Position numbers and translations under genes: made by a program
Shown: one piece after another, positions 24,407 to 38,300 of the stretch
Numbering within the stretch: position 1 is the first letter of the stretch
Layout of the letters: the number at the start of each line of letters is the position of its first letter
Notes under the pieces: generated by a model
Told to the model about the DNA's origin: nothing
Seen by the model: only the letters and a program-made list of their open reading frames with translations
Databases searched by the model: none
Source: Macrocystis pyrifera
Taxonomy: Eukaryota; Sar; Phaeophyceae; Laminariales; Laminariaceae
DNA: 64,000 nt
NCBI GenBank assembly: GCA_031763025.1
Contig: JASSKH010000009.1
Location: 2,356,001-2,420,000, forward strand
Direction of reading: 5' to 3'

Positions 24407-25826
24407 GTTTCTCTCAGGCCCTTCTTTCTGGAAGGAGGGAAACGTCTGCGGACACACGAGGGTGACAAAATGAAACCACGGTGCTCCCACAGGTGCTGCA
24501 GCTATCCCTGCAACAGTTCCAGTTGCTGCTGGGGGCCCGATCTCGAGCTGTGTGCAACAACGCACGTATGCTGTGGTTGCGACGTCAAAAACACTGCTAT
24601 GCTGCCACGCGTTTCTATAGGGAGTTCAAAGAGGCGTTTTGTCTTGACGGGGATAATTTTTATTTTATGGCGTTTGATCCCGCCATAAAGATGAAGCTGG
24701 CTGGGCCAGCAACCTACCATAGATATCATCGAGAGCGAGGTCATAACGTGGGCAAATCATCATAAAAACTGACAAGCGAGGGGGGCACTGGGTCCCACGC
24801 GTTGTAGAATCGGAATGTGAAGGCAAGCACCGGAAAAGCTAGAGGAGAGTTTTTTTTTCCGGTACATGAGCACACGACCCCGATTTTCTGTATGAATGGT
24901 GATAACGGGCGAAACAAGACGGCACCAACTGGCGTGCCGTTGACGTTCAGAAGCAGGCCATTTATACCTGGTACACGTTTTCCAGCGCTCAATCCCGACA
25001 ATTCTGTGGATGCTCTTGTATACCGCAAGCCAGTAGGGATCAACACGCCTGATGTTTCATGATGCAAGGATCTGCAACTCTTTAGGCTGCAGTTGTTATG
25101 GTTACGATGCAGGTTTCCCAAGACAGAACAAACGTCCCGGCTACTCGTATTGTTTTCATTTTAGGCTCGCAGCACGCCACAAAGCACAACTGAACTACTT
25201 GAAGCTGCTGATGTTTTGCTCCTGTCTATCAGGAAAAACGAGAAACGATCGTGAAGAAACCGCGAAATATGTCCTCACGTACCTTTACTAAACAACAAAG
25301 AATGAGGGATACCGTTAACGGCCTCGCTGTAGACTTTAGTATGGCTGTGCAAAGTGGATGCTTGCTGGTTTTCTTGCGGTAGGAAAGGCCGTGCTCGTTC
25401 GAAGCTAGGCCGTACCCACCCATCGGCGTGAAACGGAGTTCATTTGCGGTCAACGCCAGCCGCCTCCAGCAAGGACACAGCAGAGAGGTGACAACCCCGG
25501 CGCACTTCACTCCGTGACTCACTCTCGATTCGCCAAAAAAGGAGCACATCGAGGGCACAGACGTCCACATGGATAGAGCGGGCGGAATCAACTGGCCCGG
25601 TAGCAAAAGGACTGGACGTAGCCGAAATATAGCAGAACGACAAGAAAAATCTGGACCAAGCACCTACACTGGCCACCCCCGACCACCGAGGGAGCCAACA
25701 GGGGGCCAACAGCTGTCCACGGCTTCCGAAACATCGGCGATCTGCACTAGATCTACCCCCCCCTTCCCCCCTCTCCTCCTTGCGCCTGCCACGCGAACCA
25801 TTGTCTGCTTCCCAATTCATGGCTGA
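24407..25826. other. Intergenic between DnaJ and PPIase-rhodanese genes
   Basis: Both neighbours are on the minus strand, so this holds the DnaJ promoter and the downstream gene's 3' UTR. No recognisable coding region or strong repeat. Confidence 0.4.
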
Positions 25827-28800
25827 TCAATAGACTCCAACAGAGGAGTCGACCTGCTTCGCGTAGGCATCAATGCCGCCCTCCACGTTCCACAACCTCT
25901 TGAACCCCGCTTTTGTGGACAAGTGTTGCGCCATTTGATTTGACCTATGACGGCAGTTGGCACAAAGTACGTCGATGGAGGGGGGGGGGGGGCGATCGTC
26001 GTTAGCGTTGCACACCCTCGCTGAACCCGATGCAGATGCGCACGCAAATGCTGTCAGCAGATCGTGGCTTTTGCATGGGCAAGACGGACAGTTGACAAGA
26101 AATCGCAGTGGCGGGGATCGGTTGACACTATGGCGACGGCGGATAACCACCATAGACGTGCCCCCTGTTGCGCGCTACAACAGCAGTAGGTCAGCCAGGA
26201 GGAGAGGTGGGCACTGCGTATTGCGATGAGCGCCAAGAGCTGACGGTTTTTTATTCGACTCCAAGGCATGTCCTTGAAACAAAAGCACGGGCGGGTGCAG
26301 GTGCAGTTATCCAGGTTTTGTAAATACAAAATCGAGTGGCGCCTTTTGTGTCGGTCTTTCGTTATACTACATATTCGGTATCAAACTGTCAGCGATGTAA
26401 GACATGCGGGAAGCTCTTGGGAAATATCACAGTCAGACCGCCCTTCAACACACTTTACACTATGAGTACGTAACGCCTTCGACCAGAACTCGCTCGTCCC
26501 GAGCTGCGGTGGGCTCAACCGATACAAAATGTGATATAATGCGTATACCATACCGCCCCCCGCACCTCATCCCATGGTGGCACAAGATAACGACGTCTTT
26601 CTCCGCGTCGAGAATGGCATTATCTCCGGTGAGTTTCTCGCTCCACTCCTCAAACTTAGAGAGCGGCAGATTGATAAAGCCTGCGAGCCCGGCGGACACG
26701 AAACGGAAAAAGAACACACGTTTGTGAGGGGACGGGGAAGGGAAGGGGCGTAGACGGAACAACCTTAGTTATCTTCGATCGATCACAATCGATACCTACA
26801 GCAGACAAGTGGTGTGGGCAGGCTTTCGGCAGGCTTGCTATAAAGAGTACAAAAAAAGGATTATTACAAAGGAGGAGACGGGGCACCGATTGCTTCCCTT
26901 CCGAAAACAAGCTTTGCTTCTCTGGGAAAGGTCTGCCCGTCCACGGTACGCTCAGCAGGCTCGCCGCCCCGTGTATCCGAAGCCAGTCACCCGCCACCAC
27001 TCGTACCAAGGAAATAGATAATATCCGGCCTCTCGTGGACGCGCCGTCAACAGCGCATTGCCGTACGTGCGGTGTACGAACCGTTACCGCACATTTCAAT
27101 ATCGTTCCCCCCAACAGGCAAGAAGTAATCCCAGCGAACAGAGAAAAAACTCGAAGCTAATGCTGACGTCCCGAACTCCCGCGCTTACCGTCCAGCTTGG
27201 CCATTTTCAGCTCTTCCTCTTCCCGCACGTCGACAAACTGGTATTTGTTCTCCGCGCCACCAGCCTCATTTTTTACAAGCTCGAGAATCTCGCTCAATTC
27301 CTCAACCCCGATCTGCCGCGGCAGTACGGCCTTCGACAGAAGAGCCACCTTGGAGCGGAAGACGTTTGGCATGGGACGAGAGACCGGGCGAAGCAATGTT
27401 GAGATTCGGCAGGCGCAATCCGCTGATCTTTATCGCGGGAAGGCGTGGTGCTTGGGAGTCAATGGTACCACAGTAAGGGGAAGAGAAAAGGGCCTCGGGG
27501 GGGGACGGAGAGGGGGCGATCCAACATGTTTGGCCGCAATCTTTAGATGGGCTTTTCGATGGATGAGTACATTGCGACAAGCGAAAAACAAAGTCACTAC
27601 CCGTCAACGGCGCACTCATTGCAGTTTGACTATTATAGGGCTCTTCTGGGTGTACCGCCCGTTCATGCCGTCGTGTGCTGCCCTCAAGCCCCGATTGGGG
27701 GACGTTGGCCTGTTCATCTAGCTTTCTGCGGAACTTGTGTGAGGCGCTCCAACGGGACTGTATAAACACATACAGTCGCCGTGCCCACGGGTCTGAGGAC
27801 AAGATCGCGATATGAATCTTCACCTTCCGACTGCAAACGAGTACCAGGTAACATACCCTACAGTAACGGAGCTCCCCCCTAATTGGGCTGGTGCTATTAC
27901 ACAGCAGTAGGTAGAGCTACTCGCGAGCGGCATGAATTCTACATCTTCGTAGTGTTGATGAAAATGTGTCAGTCGATGATACAAAGAACACAACCAGCCA
28001 TCACTTCAACCCACCACGTGCCATCCGAACTGCGACTGAACCTTGACAATCGTCCCGGGGTCGTTCTCGAAGCACGCTGCCTCGAACTCCGCAACCATCT
28101 GGCCCTTCTTGAACCACCCTAGGTCCCCTCCTTTCTCCTTGGAAGGGCAAGAGCTCATGCCCGCGGCTACGTCGCCGAACTGCTCGCCAGCCTTGATTCG
28201 AGTCAGAGCTGCCTCCGCGCTCTCGTCATCCGCGCACAAGATGTGCGCGCCGCGCGACGAATCTCCTCCCCGGGGGTGGCGCCGATCATAGAGGACATCA
28301 TGAGCGGACGGCCGGAGCATGGTCGCCACCGCTTGACGGAGGCGTTGAGAGCTGCCGCGACCGGGGAGGGGATGGGGGCCCTTGCCGAATGGCGGTGTGA
28401 AGCGGGCAGCGCGTGAAGCCATCGCCTGCCGCCGGTAAGGTTCGTTTGTTAAGTGGTGGGAAGGGAGGTGTTGCTCGAAAAGTGGCCTTGGCTGGCGGCG
28501 GCGGTGGTCGAGATAGGTCCTGTGTTACGGTGGTGCTCGGCAAGGGGTGGCACGGTGTTCGGTGGCGGTTTGGCTCCTGCGTCCTTCAAAGGCAGCGGCA
28601 TACCCTTGATAAGATATCAGGTACGCATGATATCATACTGGTACAGTACCCCTGACAGAGTAACTCTAATCATACTAGCATCTAGTGCTGGTGAGTCCGT
28701 TCCGTCTTTGCGTCGCGGGCAACATGCTTTTGGCGGCAACGACATCACAAATTGAGGTGTGCAAAACAATCACGTGTGCTCCTCTTTACCGGTTCGCTCT

Positions 28801-29163
28801 TACAACGGGTACGTAGGGTCTCGAGCTTGCCTCGACACGTTGATATGCGCGCATGAACACACCCAAGGACCAACCTACCGCCGTACAAGTCGTACGTGTG
28901 GAAATGAGGCCAAATATCACATGTCACAATACGCAAGCCTGCAGGGTTGATGCTCGACAATAATTCAGCGGGCAGCAGAGCACGAGCCATGCCAAGTCGT
29001 GCATCGTGAGTTGCCTCCGTTATCTACGAGCGGGACCGCACCTGTTGGACGGCTGCTGGCCTGCTTCAGCTCCAAAAGCACGAGCTTCCGAGGACAAAGA
29101 CGAAGGTGCAAGACCACCGCATCGAGGAGCTGCGACGAAGGCGCCAGCGAAGCGCCTGCCCAT
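25827..29163 (-). CDS. Parvulin (PpiC) prolyl isomerase-rhodanese fusion
   Basis: Two-domain protein: a parvulin-type peptidyl-prolyl isomerase followed by a rhodanese domain, the arrangement of plant organellar rhodanese/PpiC proteins. Supported exons: 28351 (or 28422)-28015, about 27348-27189, 26680-26566, 25944-25827. Parvulin residues: GAHILCADDESAEAALTRIK, SSCPSKEKGGDLGWFKKGQM, QSQFGWHV. Rhodanese: QFVDVREEEELKMAKLDG, FINLPLSKFEEWSEKL, active-site loop CHHGMRSNQMAQHL with catalytic Cys, then NVEGGIDAYAKQVDSSVGVY and stop. A likely first exon, 29163-29042 (MGRRFAGAFVAAPRCGG, transit-peptide-like), splices in phase to 28351 and gives 283 aa; this first exon is inferred. The parvulin-rhodanese junction could include another small exon. 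The product probably acts in an organelle. Confidence 0.88.
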
Positions 29164-29473
29164 GATAAAGGCAAAGGCCGCATGCTGTCGGGATAAAGAA
29201 CAGCCTACGCGCATGGTGCCTCTGTGGGAGCAAGAGGGATCGAGCTTGATAGTTACGTCTTGCGTAAGCTCGAGGTTTGCGGTTAGCGCCCGATTAGATG
29301 AGCAGTTGGATGTTCCAATGTTGTTGAGGGCTTTATGGTTCGGGACACCGTATTTTCGTTTCATTCCTCTCCGTCTGCCAGGATCTCCAGCAGCTGCGTT
29401 CTCAGGGTTCTGGGTAAGTGTTTTCCACTTCCCCATCTCCTACCTATTATCTTTCTTCTGACTCCGGTGAGGG
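29164..29473. promoter_or_regulatory. Candidate bidirectional promoter
   Basis: About 310 bp separate the inferred start of the minus-strand PPIase-rhodanese gene and the start of the plus-strand RAB3GAP1-like gene. If both first exons are right, one short region drives both. I see no clear TATA or initiator motif. If the PPIase gene starts at 28422 instead, the spacing is about 1 kb. Confidence 0.4.
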
Positions 29474-32315
29474 ATGTCTCCCTCTGGGGAGGACGCTGTT
29501 GGTGGGCCCAACCACGGAGTGGAAATTCAAGACAGCAGCGCAGTAGATGACGGGCGATGGGAAGACTACACGTGCCAGGGTTCTTGGGAGGATTTTATTC
29601 GCTCTCTCGAGAGCGTGTTGAGAGACTGGAAGTCTTGCAATACAGGTGTGTCCGACACGGGCACTACTCAGGACCACCACCCGTAACGTTTTGCGCATGG
29701 ATATATACGCAAGAGCTCTGCTGTTAAGTCTCCAGCTCTAGTCGCTTCTGTGCGCGATTGCGCGAAACTTCAACAATAGGCGGTTAGGTGGGGAGACCCT
29801 GTGGTTGACTTGCGTTGTCGACTTCGCTGATTCTACTTGAAGGCATCGATGGTGTAGGACGCTGACTGCTGTCCTTGAGGACCTGTTCGTTCGACTACAA
29901 AGTAGCTCGGTAATCCTCACGTCCCATGTTTGTTCAGGATGTACGTCTTCAATTGTGCAACCGCGGGTCCTTTTCCGTTACCAGGTAAATATTATCGGCT
30001 TGTCCCATCAAACCTGATTCTTTGCTTAAGTTTCTTCATATCATACCGGTAGTATAGTACGAGCTCTAAACTTAAATATCGCAAGTTTTGACCACTTGCT
30101 TCAACTTGCGTTCGGGCCAAACCGTTGCCCTTATCGTCCGTCGGCCTCGCCACGCCTCCAACAACACCCTAAAACTCTCACAGATTTGGTCGTTGCAGAC
30201 AAACATCGCAGCAGCTCGTCACCACCCCCCACCCGCTTCCTTCTCGCGGTGTCTGGAGCACGACGACCAGCTGTTCAGCATCCAGCTCGTCCCAAACCCT
30301 GAGCTTGCCACCGTACCCGTGCCAGCGGCAGCTACAACAACAGCAACCGCAACAGCAGCAGCATCAACAAAAACAACAACAACAACAACAACAGCAGCAG
30401 CAGCAGCAGTAACAGCAGCAACAGCGACAACAACAACAGCAATAGCGGCCAAGAGTCGCACGACCGCCGCCGCCTGCCAGCTAGAGAACCGGCGCCTAGA
30501 CTTCGCGTCCAATGAGGAAGCCCTTACCCGACTCCATCGTTGGTTTGGCCTCACCCAATTTGTCCTTCTGCGAGCCTTGGGAAAGAACGGGTCGTCCGGG
30601 ATGACCCTCGATCAGCTCTTGTGGGCAACCACGGTCGCCGCCGGCAACTGCAAGTGCTCCGTCCCGATGCTGGTATCTTGCGACTGGGACGGCCTGGACT
30701 GCGAGCGGTCGGAGGGTCGCACCGAGGGGTCGGATGGAGACAGCGGCATCGGCGCGGGGGGCGGGGAGATGAGGAGCGGCGCGAGCTGCAAGGGCTACTC
30801 GGCACCCGGCAGCGAGGGTGTTGCGTGCTCCGTTTTGTTCCAGACAGAGTGGACGGCGAAGGTGCGGAGGGTATGTTTCGTGGTGGGGGGGGGGGGAACG
30901 CAGCAAGTATGAAACTTTTGTAGTATACACTTAGCGATTATCTGATACCTGGTACTCACCAGACTTTGTCATCTGTGCTGGCTGTCCTTGTGGTTAACCG
31001 CCTTACACAATAGCAACCCCGTCTACCTCATTGAGCTACGCTTCGCCACCCGGTGAGCCATTTTGAGTGCGGTTCGGCTTATCGCCAGCTCGTCTGAGTA
31101 CGATGAGACGCCTGACATCAAAGACCACAACGCGCTCAGCCTATACGAAGTATATTTCAACAATATGGTGTCTGCGCAATATAAAAAATAAAATGAATTT
31201 TGCTTATCGATTCTACCGTTACGCCGTTCCTATGCGGTTCGATTTTTGAGCTTCAGATTTTGACCCGATCGCTTTTTCAGACGTGAACTTGGCAAATCGA
31301 AACAGTCTCCTATGCGGAAAAATCAGATTTATCGTGCTTGTAGAGTTTCGAGCAAACGCCAAAACCAACCGCTGTTGTTGTGGTTTGGCGCCGCGAAGAG
31401 ATGCGCTGGGTGCGCTGCCCTGTGCGTAGGACCCAAGTGTCCGAGCCAAGGTTGACTGCCTCTGGTCTGGCGGCGAAGAGACGTGGCGAGTGCGCTTGAG
31501 TCAACCTGTCGTGGTATTTTGTGTTTCATTGCCTGACTGAGTGCTGCCGCTGCTGTACAGCAGTGAAGTCTATGAGTACGTATCCACGGAGAGGTGCGTG
31601 CCGAGCGCGCTTCCTTGATCTCTAGGCCCGAACCCGCGCCAGCCGACTGTAGTCTGGTCACGGAGGGACGCGCCGCCCGCCGCCCGCGCGTCGGGCGCGA
31701 AGCAACGTCGCTATACAGCTGTGTCACCATCCAGCTCATCGATCGTTTTGCTGCTGTTTGCTGCCGTGGATAACATCTTGAATATAGAGAGCATGCCATT
31801 CTTCGATTTGAAAATCTGATGACCCAAGTCGTCGGATTGTGGCCCAAAATCCGACGACTTGGGTCATAGGATTCTCAAATTGAAAAAATTCCGGTCGGAT
31901 TTTTCATATTTGGACTGCGTAAGCAGTGTCATTCATTTTTAGATCGAACAATGTCAATCTGAAGCTCGAAATCGAACCGCATAGGAAACAGCCTTATCGA
32001 TTAATCTAAAAGCCTCATCAAATTTGCACAAATATGACGAATTTATGCATTTTTGGATCGCTTATTATGAACTAGAGCGATATTTGTGTGATATGAGATT
32101 CGACCGCTGCATTCTGTTCGCCGAACACCCTCCGGACGCTTTGGATTGGCCAAGCTTGCCCCGAGAGTGGCCTCGGGCCACGTTTGCTACCGGCGAGATT
32201 TTGCGAGAAGAATTGCCGCCGCTGCTGCTGCATGTCTCTGCTGCCTGCTGCTGCAGTAGACAGGTGCTGCTTCAGCAGCTGCTGCACGTCACGGACTACT
32301 GCTCTGCATGTAGTG

Positions 32316-32347
<32 letters not shown>

Positions 32348-35300
32348 CTGCTGCAAGTAAGTGTGCTGATCGTTGCAGTGCTGCTGCTGCAGGCGCTGCG
32401 CCAAGTAAGCTGTAAGCAAGAGAGCCGCTTCAAGCAAGAACTGCTGCAAGCACTATTGCAAGTGCTGCTTCTGCTTGCGACTGCTGCTGCGGCTGCTGCA
32501 AGCGCGTGCGCCCTTGCCACTACGCTCCTGATCCTCGCCGCTGCGACCGCTTATCGAGCAGAGAGGACAACGAAGAAGAAGGAGAGCGATCTTCTCGTTG
32601 TGGCTTCGTTGCTTGCGCAGCGAGAGTCGAGGAGCGCAGGATAGACCGCACTTCTGCATTTTGGTGCTTGCTGCTGCTTACTGTTTCTGCAGCTTGCTGC
32701 TGCTGCTGCTGCTGTTGCTGCTGTTGCTGCTGCTGCTGGCCGCTGCAGGTAGATACTGCTGCTTGCACGACTTCTGCTCGTCCTGCAAGTGCTGCCGCTG
32801 CCGCAAGTGTTTTTTTTGCCAACATTGCATTCCAATATTTAGCGTTTTTTCGTCTCCGATTATGCGCATGCCGGAATGTGTTCGAGTATGATTTTTTTTT
32901 TCCGGCGGAAAACCATAATGAACAAAATATTATGCACAGACACCATAATAAATACCGTTTTGACCTACCGCTGCGCCGATGACAGCCCCCACCCGAGTGC
33001 CTCTACCTGGACGGCCTCACCGACCTGTTTCTCTCCAAGATCAGAGACGCTCACTGCCTGCCGGGCCGTGCGTTTGCCCCGAGAGTATACACCGCCGTGC
33101 AGCAATCGTGGGAATGGAATAAGCCTGAGACGGAAACACCCATACCCCCGCCCGGCCTCCCGTGGGACCGTGTCCACGGGACGAAAGAGCGATCAGGGTC
33201 GACGGCGAAGGCGGAGAAAAACGACGGAGACGTAAGAGGGAGTGGTTCGGCGGCCAGTGGAGAGCTTCGAACGACGGTGACTGCTCCTTCTGTCACTGAG
33301 ACATCGGTAATGGCGACGGTGGACCGTGTTAATTGCCCTGGCGGAAAGAGAGGAAGAGCCGTGCGGCGACTCCTTGGCGCCGCCGAAGGAGGCAAAGAGC
33401 GTGCTCGCTTGTGGGGGCCGGATGAGGTATGCGTACGTGAGAGGGGGCTTCGAGCACATTCGTGGTGTCGGCCTACTTAAGGTGTAGCGTCATGAGTAAC
33501 TCGGAACCTACCTACGTACTTGTACATGCGTGGGATATGTTTCAGTAACCGATAGGATTAGCGAAAAACTCGATAAAATGTTGTGTGGGTGTTACAACTG
33601 CGGCGAAACCAGCGCGCTGGCTTGCACCCTTTCGTTTCTCTGCAGAGCTTTCAACGGGTCCATTGCTTTGCAGGGCGTGTTTTCGCAGCCGAGTAGCCAG
33701 TCTTCAACGGGACTTTCGGTTTCCATCTGTACCACCACTCGGCTTCTTTTTCTGCACAATATACGGCCGCCTTGCAGCAAGTGGCGACCTATCGCACTAG
33801 GAAAACCCCCTCTTCCTCCGCCCCGACGGCCATGCATGACTTAAGTACTCCATCCCCTCCCCCGTCCCTGCCTGCTTCCGTTCCTGCGTCCGCCCCTCCG
33901 TTGATCCTCCGCACTCGCTCGCCTGCGCCCCTTCCCGCGAAATATAGGACCCGCTGTTGTCAATCTGCTTGCGGGTGAGGTGGACAGATCTAAGGGAAGG
34001 CCTCGTCGAGGAGAGCCAGCACTACACCACGCTAAATCCGCTGCCTAGTGGAGGAGGGGCTGCTTTCGGCAGCGATGGCGGCGATAGCGGCGATAGCAGC
34101 TCGGCAGGGCAGTGGTTTGTCACACCCCCCGTGAGCGTCTGCTATTACGGGGGTCCATAGTTAACAGGACCTATGGTGTACATAAAAACCTATATATTTG
34201 CCTATTTTTACTAACAAAATTTGGTCCCGTTAACTATGGACCCCCGTAATAGTGTAAACAGACCTGGCAGGGTGTTGTTGTGGACAGGGTTACGGGCGGG
34301 ACTGCACGCTCCACAAGGAGTTGTGGGTGCGTTGACGCTGACTGTTGTGACTCCGTAAGCTATTTTTGTCGCGCGGTGTCCGCTCAGCGTCACGCCATCC
34401 GTCTCTACATACCTGGTAGTGTATTTCGATTGCCTGATGCCGTCTGCGGTGGGCCTTGGTGTTTGTTCATACTGCCGGTGCTGCTGTGGATTGCGCCACG
34501 ACATAATTTCTTCTAGATACCCGGACGGACACTGAATGTCCGAAATAAAAATCTCTCGGGTGCCAATCGCCCCCCGCCCCCCCCGTTCTTGATTCTCCGC
34601 CGCGTCGTCACCCGCAGCTGGAAAGTGAACGGAACAGGCCCCAACGGCACCAAACGCCGCGGGGCAGAGGGCTGCCTCGGAGACGCGTGCTGCCGCCTTT
34701 TGGCCGCCTTGGTGCTAACCACGACCATGCACCCAGGCACACTGATCGCAGATCTCGGCGCAGATCCGATGTCAGACAGCCCCATGGTGAGCTGGGGACT
34801 CTGCTTCTTCGTTTTTTTTCTCTGACCGGTGACGCGAGGCTGCCGTGACATTTCTGCTGCTTCGCTAGGCACCCGCGAGATGTAAACGGTGGATCCGACC
34901 GCGACGGGCAGTGCTCGAGATGGTTTGGGTGTCCCATTCCCGATGACAACCTCGTAAGGTCTCCCTCCACGACGACGTGATGGTGACGACCGCTGAACGC
35001 GTCCCATCTGTATTAATATCGAACGGCGTTCCCGTGAAGATAGCTATTGATAGAGGCACCCTTAAGCGTTGGTCAAGCCTCAGGCGCTCAGCGTATGTCG
35101 TCTCGGTTTTCTCATTTCGCTCTTCTCCCCATCTGAGACGGAGATCGCCGCTCCGTGTGGTGCGTGCTCTCTCGCGCAACCTCGCGCATCGTTCGTTCTA
35201 ACAAAACTGCCCAATCGTTGTCGTCGAACGATCTGCCTTGAGAAGGCTGTGGCGAAGGATTACGGGAAGGCGGCTTCGGCGATGCTCAGCGCTGACACAA

Positions 35301-38300
35301 GGGCGTCTGTCGAGGTGAGGGAAGCGCGGTCGTCTTTTTCATCCTGGTGTTTCATTTGTCCCGATAAAAAATAGGACGGTTCGCCGGCACTAGCTCTGGA
35401 TATGCCAGCGTCACCGCGTACGGCAGGGTCCTTTGTGCTTTCGATCAAACGACCTTAAGAACGGCGCGAGGCTCTCGTCGCGTTGTTTGTGGTATGTAAG
35501 CGGCACCGCGGCGCGGATGACGACCTCCAGAAAAAACTAAAGCGCTTCCCGATCTTTACCCTCAACCCTCGTTCTGCCCTCGTTCCACGCTCTTCCGGAT
35601 GCTTCGCCCTGTGTGCTACTACTCTTCCAGGAGCTGTGCTCGAAGGACCACCCGCCCTCTATTGGCCACGACGAGATCGATGCCATCCTTCGACACCTGC
35701 TGCAGTCCGCGGAAGAGGAGGACGAGGCGGAGGGACAGGGGATTCCGACTCCTACACCAAATCTTTCCGACCTACCGGCCGCGCTGTCGGGGGGGGCAGC
35801 GGGGACAGCTGCCGGCCACCAGAACGACCGAGGTGGGGCATCCGCAGGTTCAAGCGCCGCCGACGGCCTAGATGAACAAGGCCAGACCTTGAAATGGACG
35901 CAAGTGTATCCCAGGGAACCAGGCCCGGACGACTCGACGACGGTGGAAGAAGGAGCGGGGCGGTCATCCGAGGCTGGCATTCTCCCGGTGCCCAGATCCC
36001 CGTTTGATGGAGCGAGCAAAGCCTGGCACCCTGAGGCGCGCTCGACCTCCTTGCCGAAGCGGGAGGAGGAAGAGGCGGGAGAACGCGACGAGAGCTTGTG
36101 GGCGTGTGCGGGGCGAGGGGGGGCGCCGATAGGGCGCTTGGTTTCGTTGCTGTCTCTCAGCGTCGCCAACTGTGGTGAGACGCGAGATGCGCGCAGGCAT
36201 TGTTACACGTTGGGTGTTACGCCTGAGCTTTGTGCCCCCCCCAGTTTTTATGCGGGGAGAACCTCCTCTCCGCACAAGGGGATTGATCGTATCACGTAGT
36301 GTGTATATGGTAGGACACCCACGAGGCAGCTACATAGTACACCCATTGCTGTCTCTGGAAGTGACCACACCAGTGAAATCAATTCATTGACGCTGTCATC
36401 CATATGCAAGAAAATCCGCCTCAGAAGCGGTCCTTTGTAGGATGCATCTCACCCTTTATGCGGCTCGCCCAACACCTCACGGCGCTTCGCGCTTGGTGCA
36501 CGCAACGTCTGCCTGATCGGTGAAAACCCGACATGCTCCATCCCGGCATTGTAGGGATACGAGGGTCTATGGTCATACGACTACGGCCATGCATGAAAAT
36601 GAGTACACACACACACCCTAAGCAGAGGGACTTTTGTTTTTTTTGTTGGTAGTGGGGTGCATCATAGCTCACCATTACGTGCGAATTGTGCGGTGTTGCT
36701 CTGTTGACAGCAACCCGCACGCATCAGGGACCCCCTGTCCCGCTGCGTATCTCGCTGGTGTTGCCACCTGGATTGTTATCGAAACCTTCCTGCCTCCTTT
36801 TTTTGTTGGTGGGTATACGCCTCTGAACCCCGCCGCGCTCGGCGCGTCGACCTTCCTCCCTTCCCCAGACGACCTTGGGTCGATGTCGCTGCTGTGGATG
36901 TCTTTCGTGCGGGACGTGCGTCTCCTATGGGAGGATGGAGCCGCCATCCCAAGAATGGTAAGTTGCGGGGGATCAACCAGCTGTCGGTTACCGAGGCATG
37001 TAGTGGTGCGCCGGCGACTGTCGGCTCACCTAGCACGCGCGCTATTACGGGGGAGCATAGTAATCAGAATCAAATATAGCTTGTAAACACATTGGGGGAT
37101 ACATAGTCTTCGGGTCCGTCGTGAGGTTTGATTGCCATAGTCCCCTCGCAGTGGCAGCGAAAGACGCCTTCCTCGGACGGCTTCGACGGCTCCAACGTTA
37201 ATTTCTACCGTCCTTTACCTTGTCTTGGGTGGACGGATGTTGTCGCGCCGGCATCCATTTTCAGCTGGGCAGTTTCGGACGCGCTCCTCTACCCCGGTCG
37301 CCGCGCCACAGCTGACAGTAACCAAAAGTGCACGGTGGATGTTATGATGGACCTGTTTTTGGGAGCTGTCCGACGTCGCGGCCAGGTTTTCCCGACCTGA
37401 TAACTCCAGCTTGTCGCGTAAAACGCTAGCTCATCTCCCTGCGACCCTCGTACCATTGGCCTTATCTACCTGCCGCCTCCCTTGACGCCACCCACAGCGA
37501 GCCATGCCTGAGGTCGACGGCATCAGCATGTTCGATCGCCGGGTGGGCTGCACAGGACAGAACTTGAGTGTGGCGGCTCAGCTGCGAGGCAGAGAAGCGC
37601 GCGACTGCGCTCCGAGCCGCGGCGGGTTGCGCTCAAGCCAGGGCATGCAGCAGGGACGTGGTTTCGGCGTGAGCGATGGCTGGAGATTCAGGTGTGATGC
37701 GCCCCCTTTACGGCCGCGCTATCTCGCTTTTTCAGGGTGGGAGGTAACCCGATCGTTTTCGGGTACAAGAGTGAGGCTTGGCTGAAAGGCCGCTGAAAAT
37801 TTACCCTTTTCTTCGACGCAGTAGTGGCAGAGTTGTACGTAGCGCTCGCCCCCCCCTGTCTTATGCAAACATGCTATTAATAGTGCGGGGGGGCTACTGC
37901 TGTACGCAGAACCCACGATGGACCCAAAAGCCCTTTATCCTCCTATGTTTACGCGCCTTATTCGGTTCTGATTACGGCTATTACTATGTTTCCACGCAAG
38001 ACGTACACAGGAGACCGCGGTTTGATCCCTTGACTGGCCGACTCTACACTAAAACTAGTTTGTTGAGATCAACGGAAAGACCTTGACGCGCCAAAAACAC
38101 GACCGGTTTCCAACCATGTTGTGATATGGAGTAGCGATCCGTCCGTCCGGTCCTCGACAACGCTGGCCAATTTGTTTGTGCTCCCGCCGCCTTTGATGAC
38201 GCGGTGTTTCGTTTCGGGCTGAAATTTTGCGCCGCAGCGCGGAGGCGGGTCGGTTGCTCCCGGACACGCGGATGTGCCTGATTTGGCAAAAGCTGCAGAT

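Noticed and set aside
30975..31060. tRNA-like segment on minus strand (GTAGCTCAATGAGGTAGA)
   Set aside because: The D-arm resembles a tRNA, but no T arm or acceptor stem closes.
32220..32760. Leu/Ala/Gln-rich ORFs on both strands
   Set aside because: They are read through CTG/CAG microsatellite inside a transposon-like repeat; no domains.
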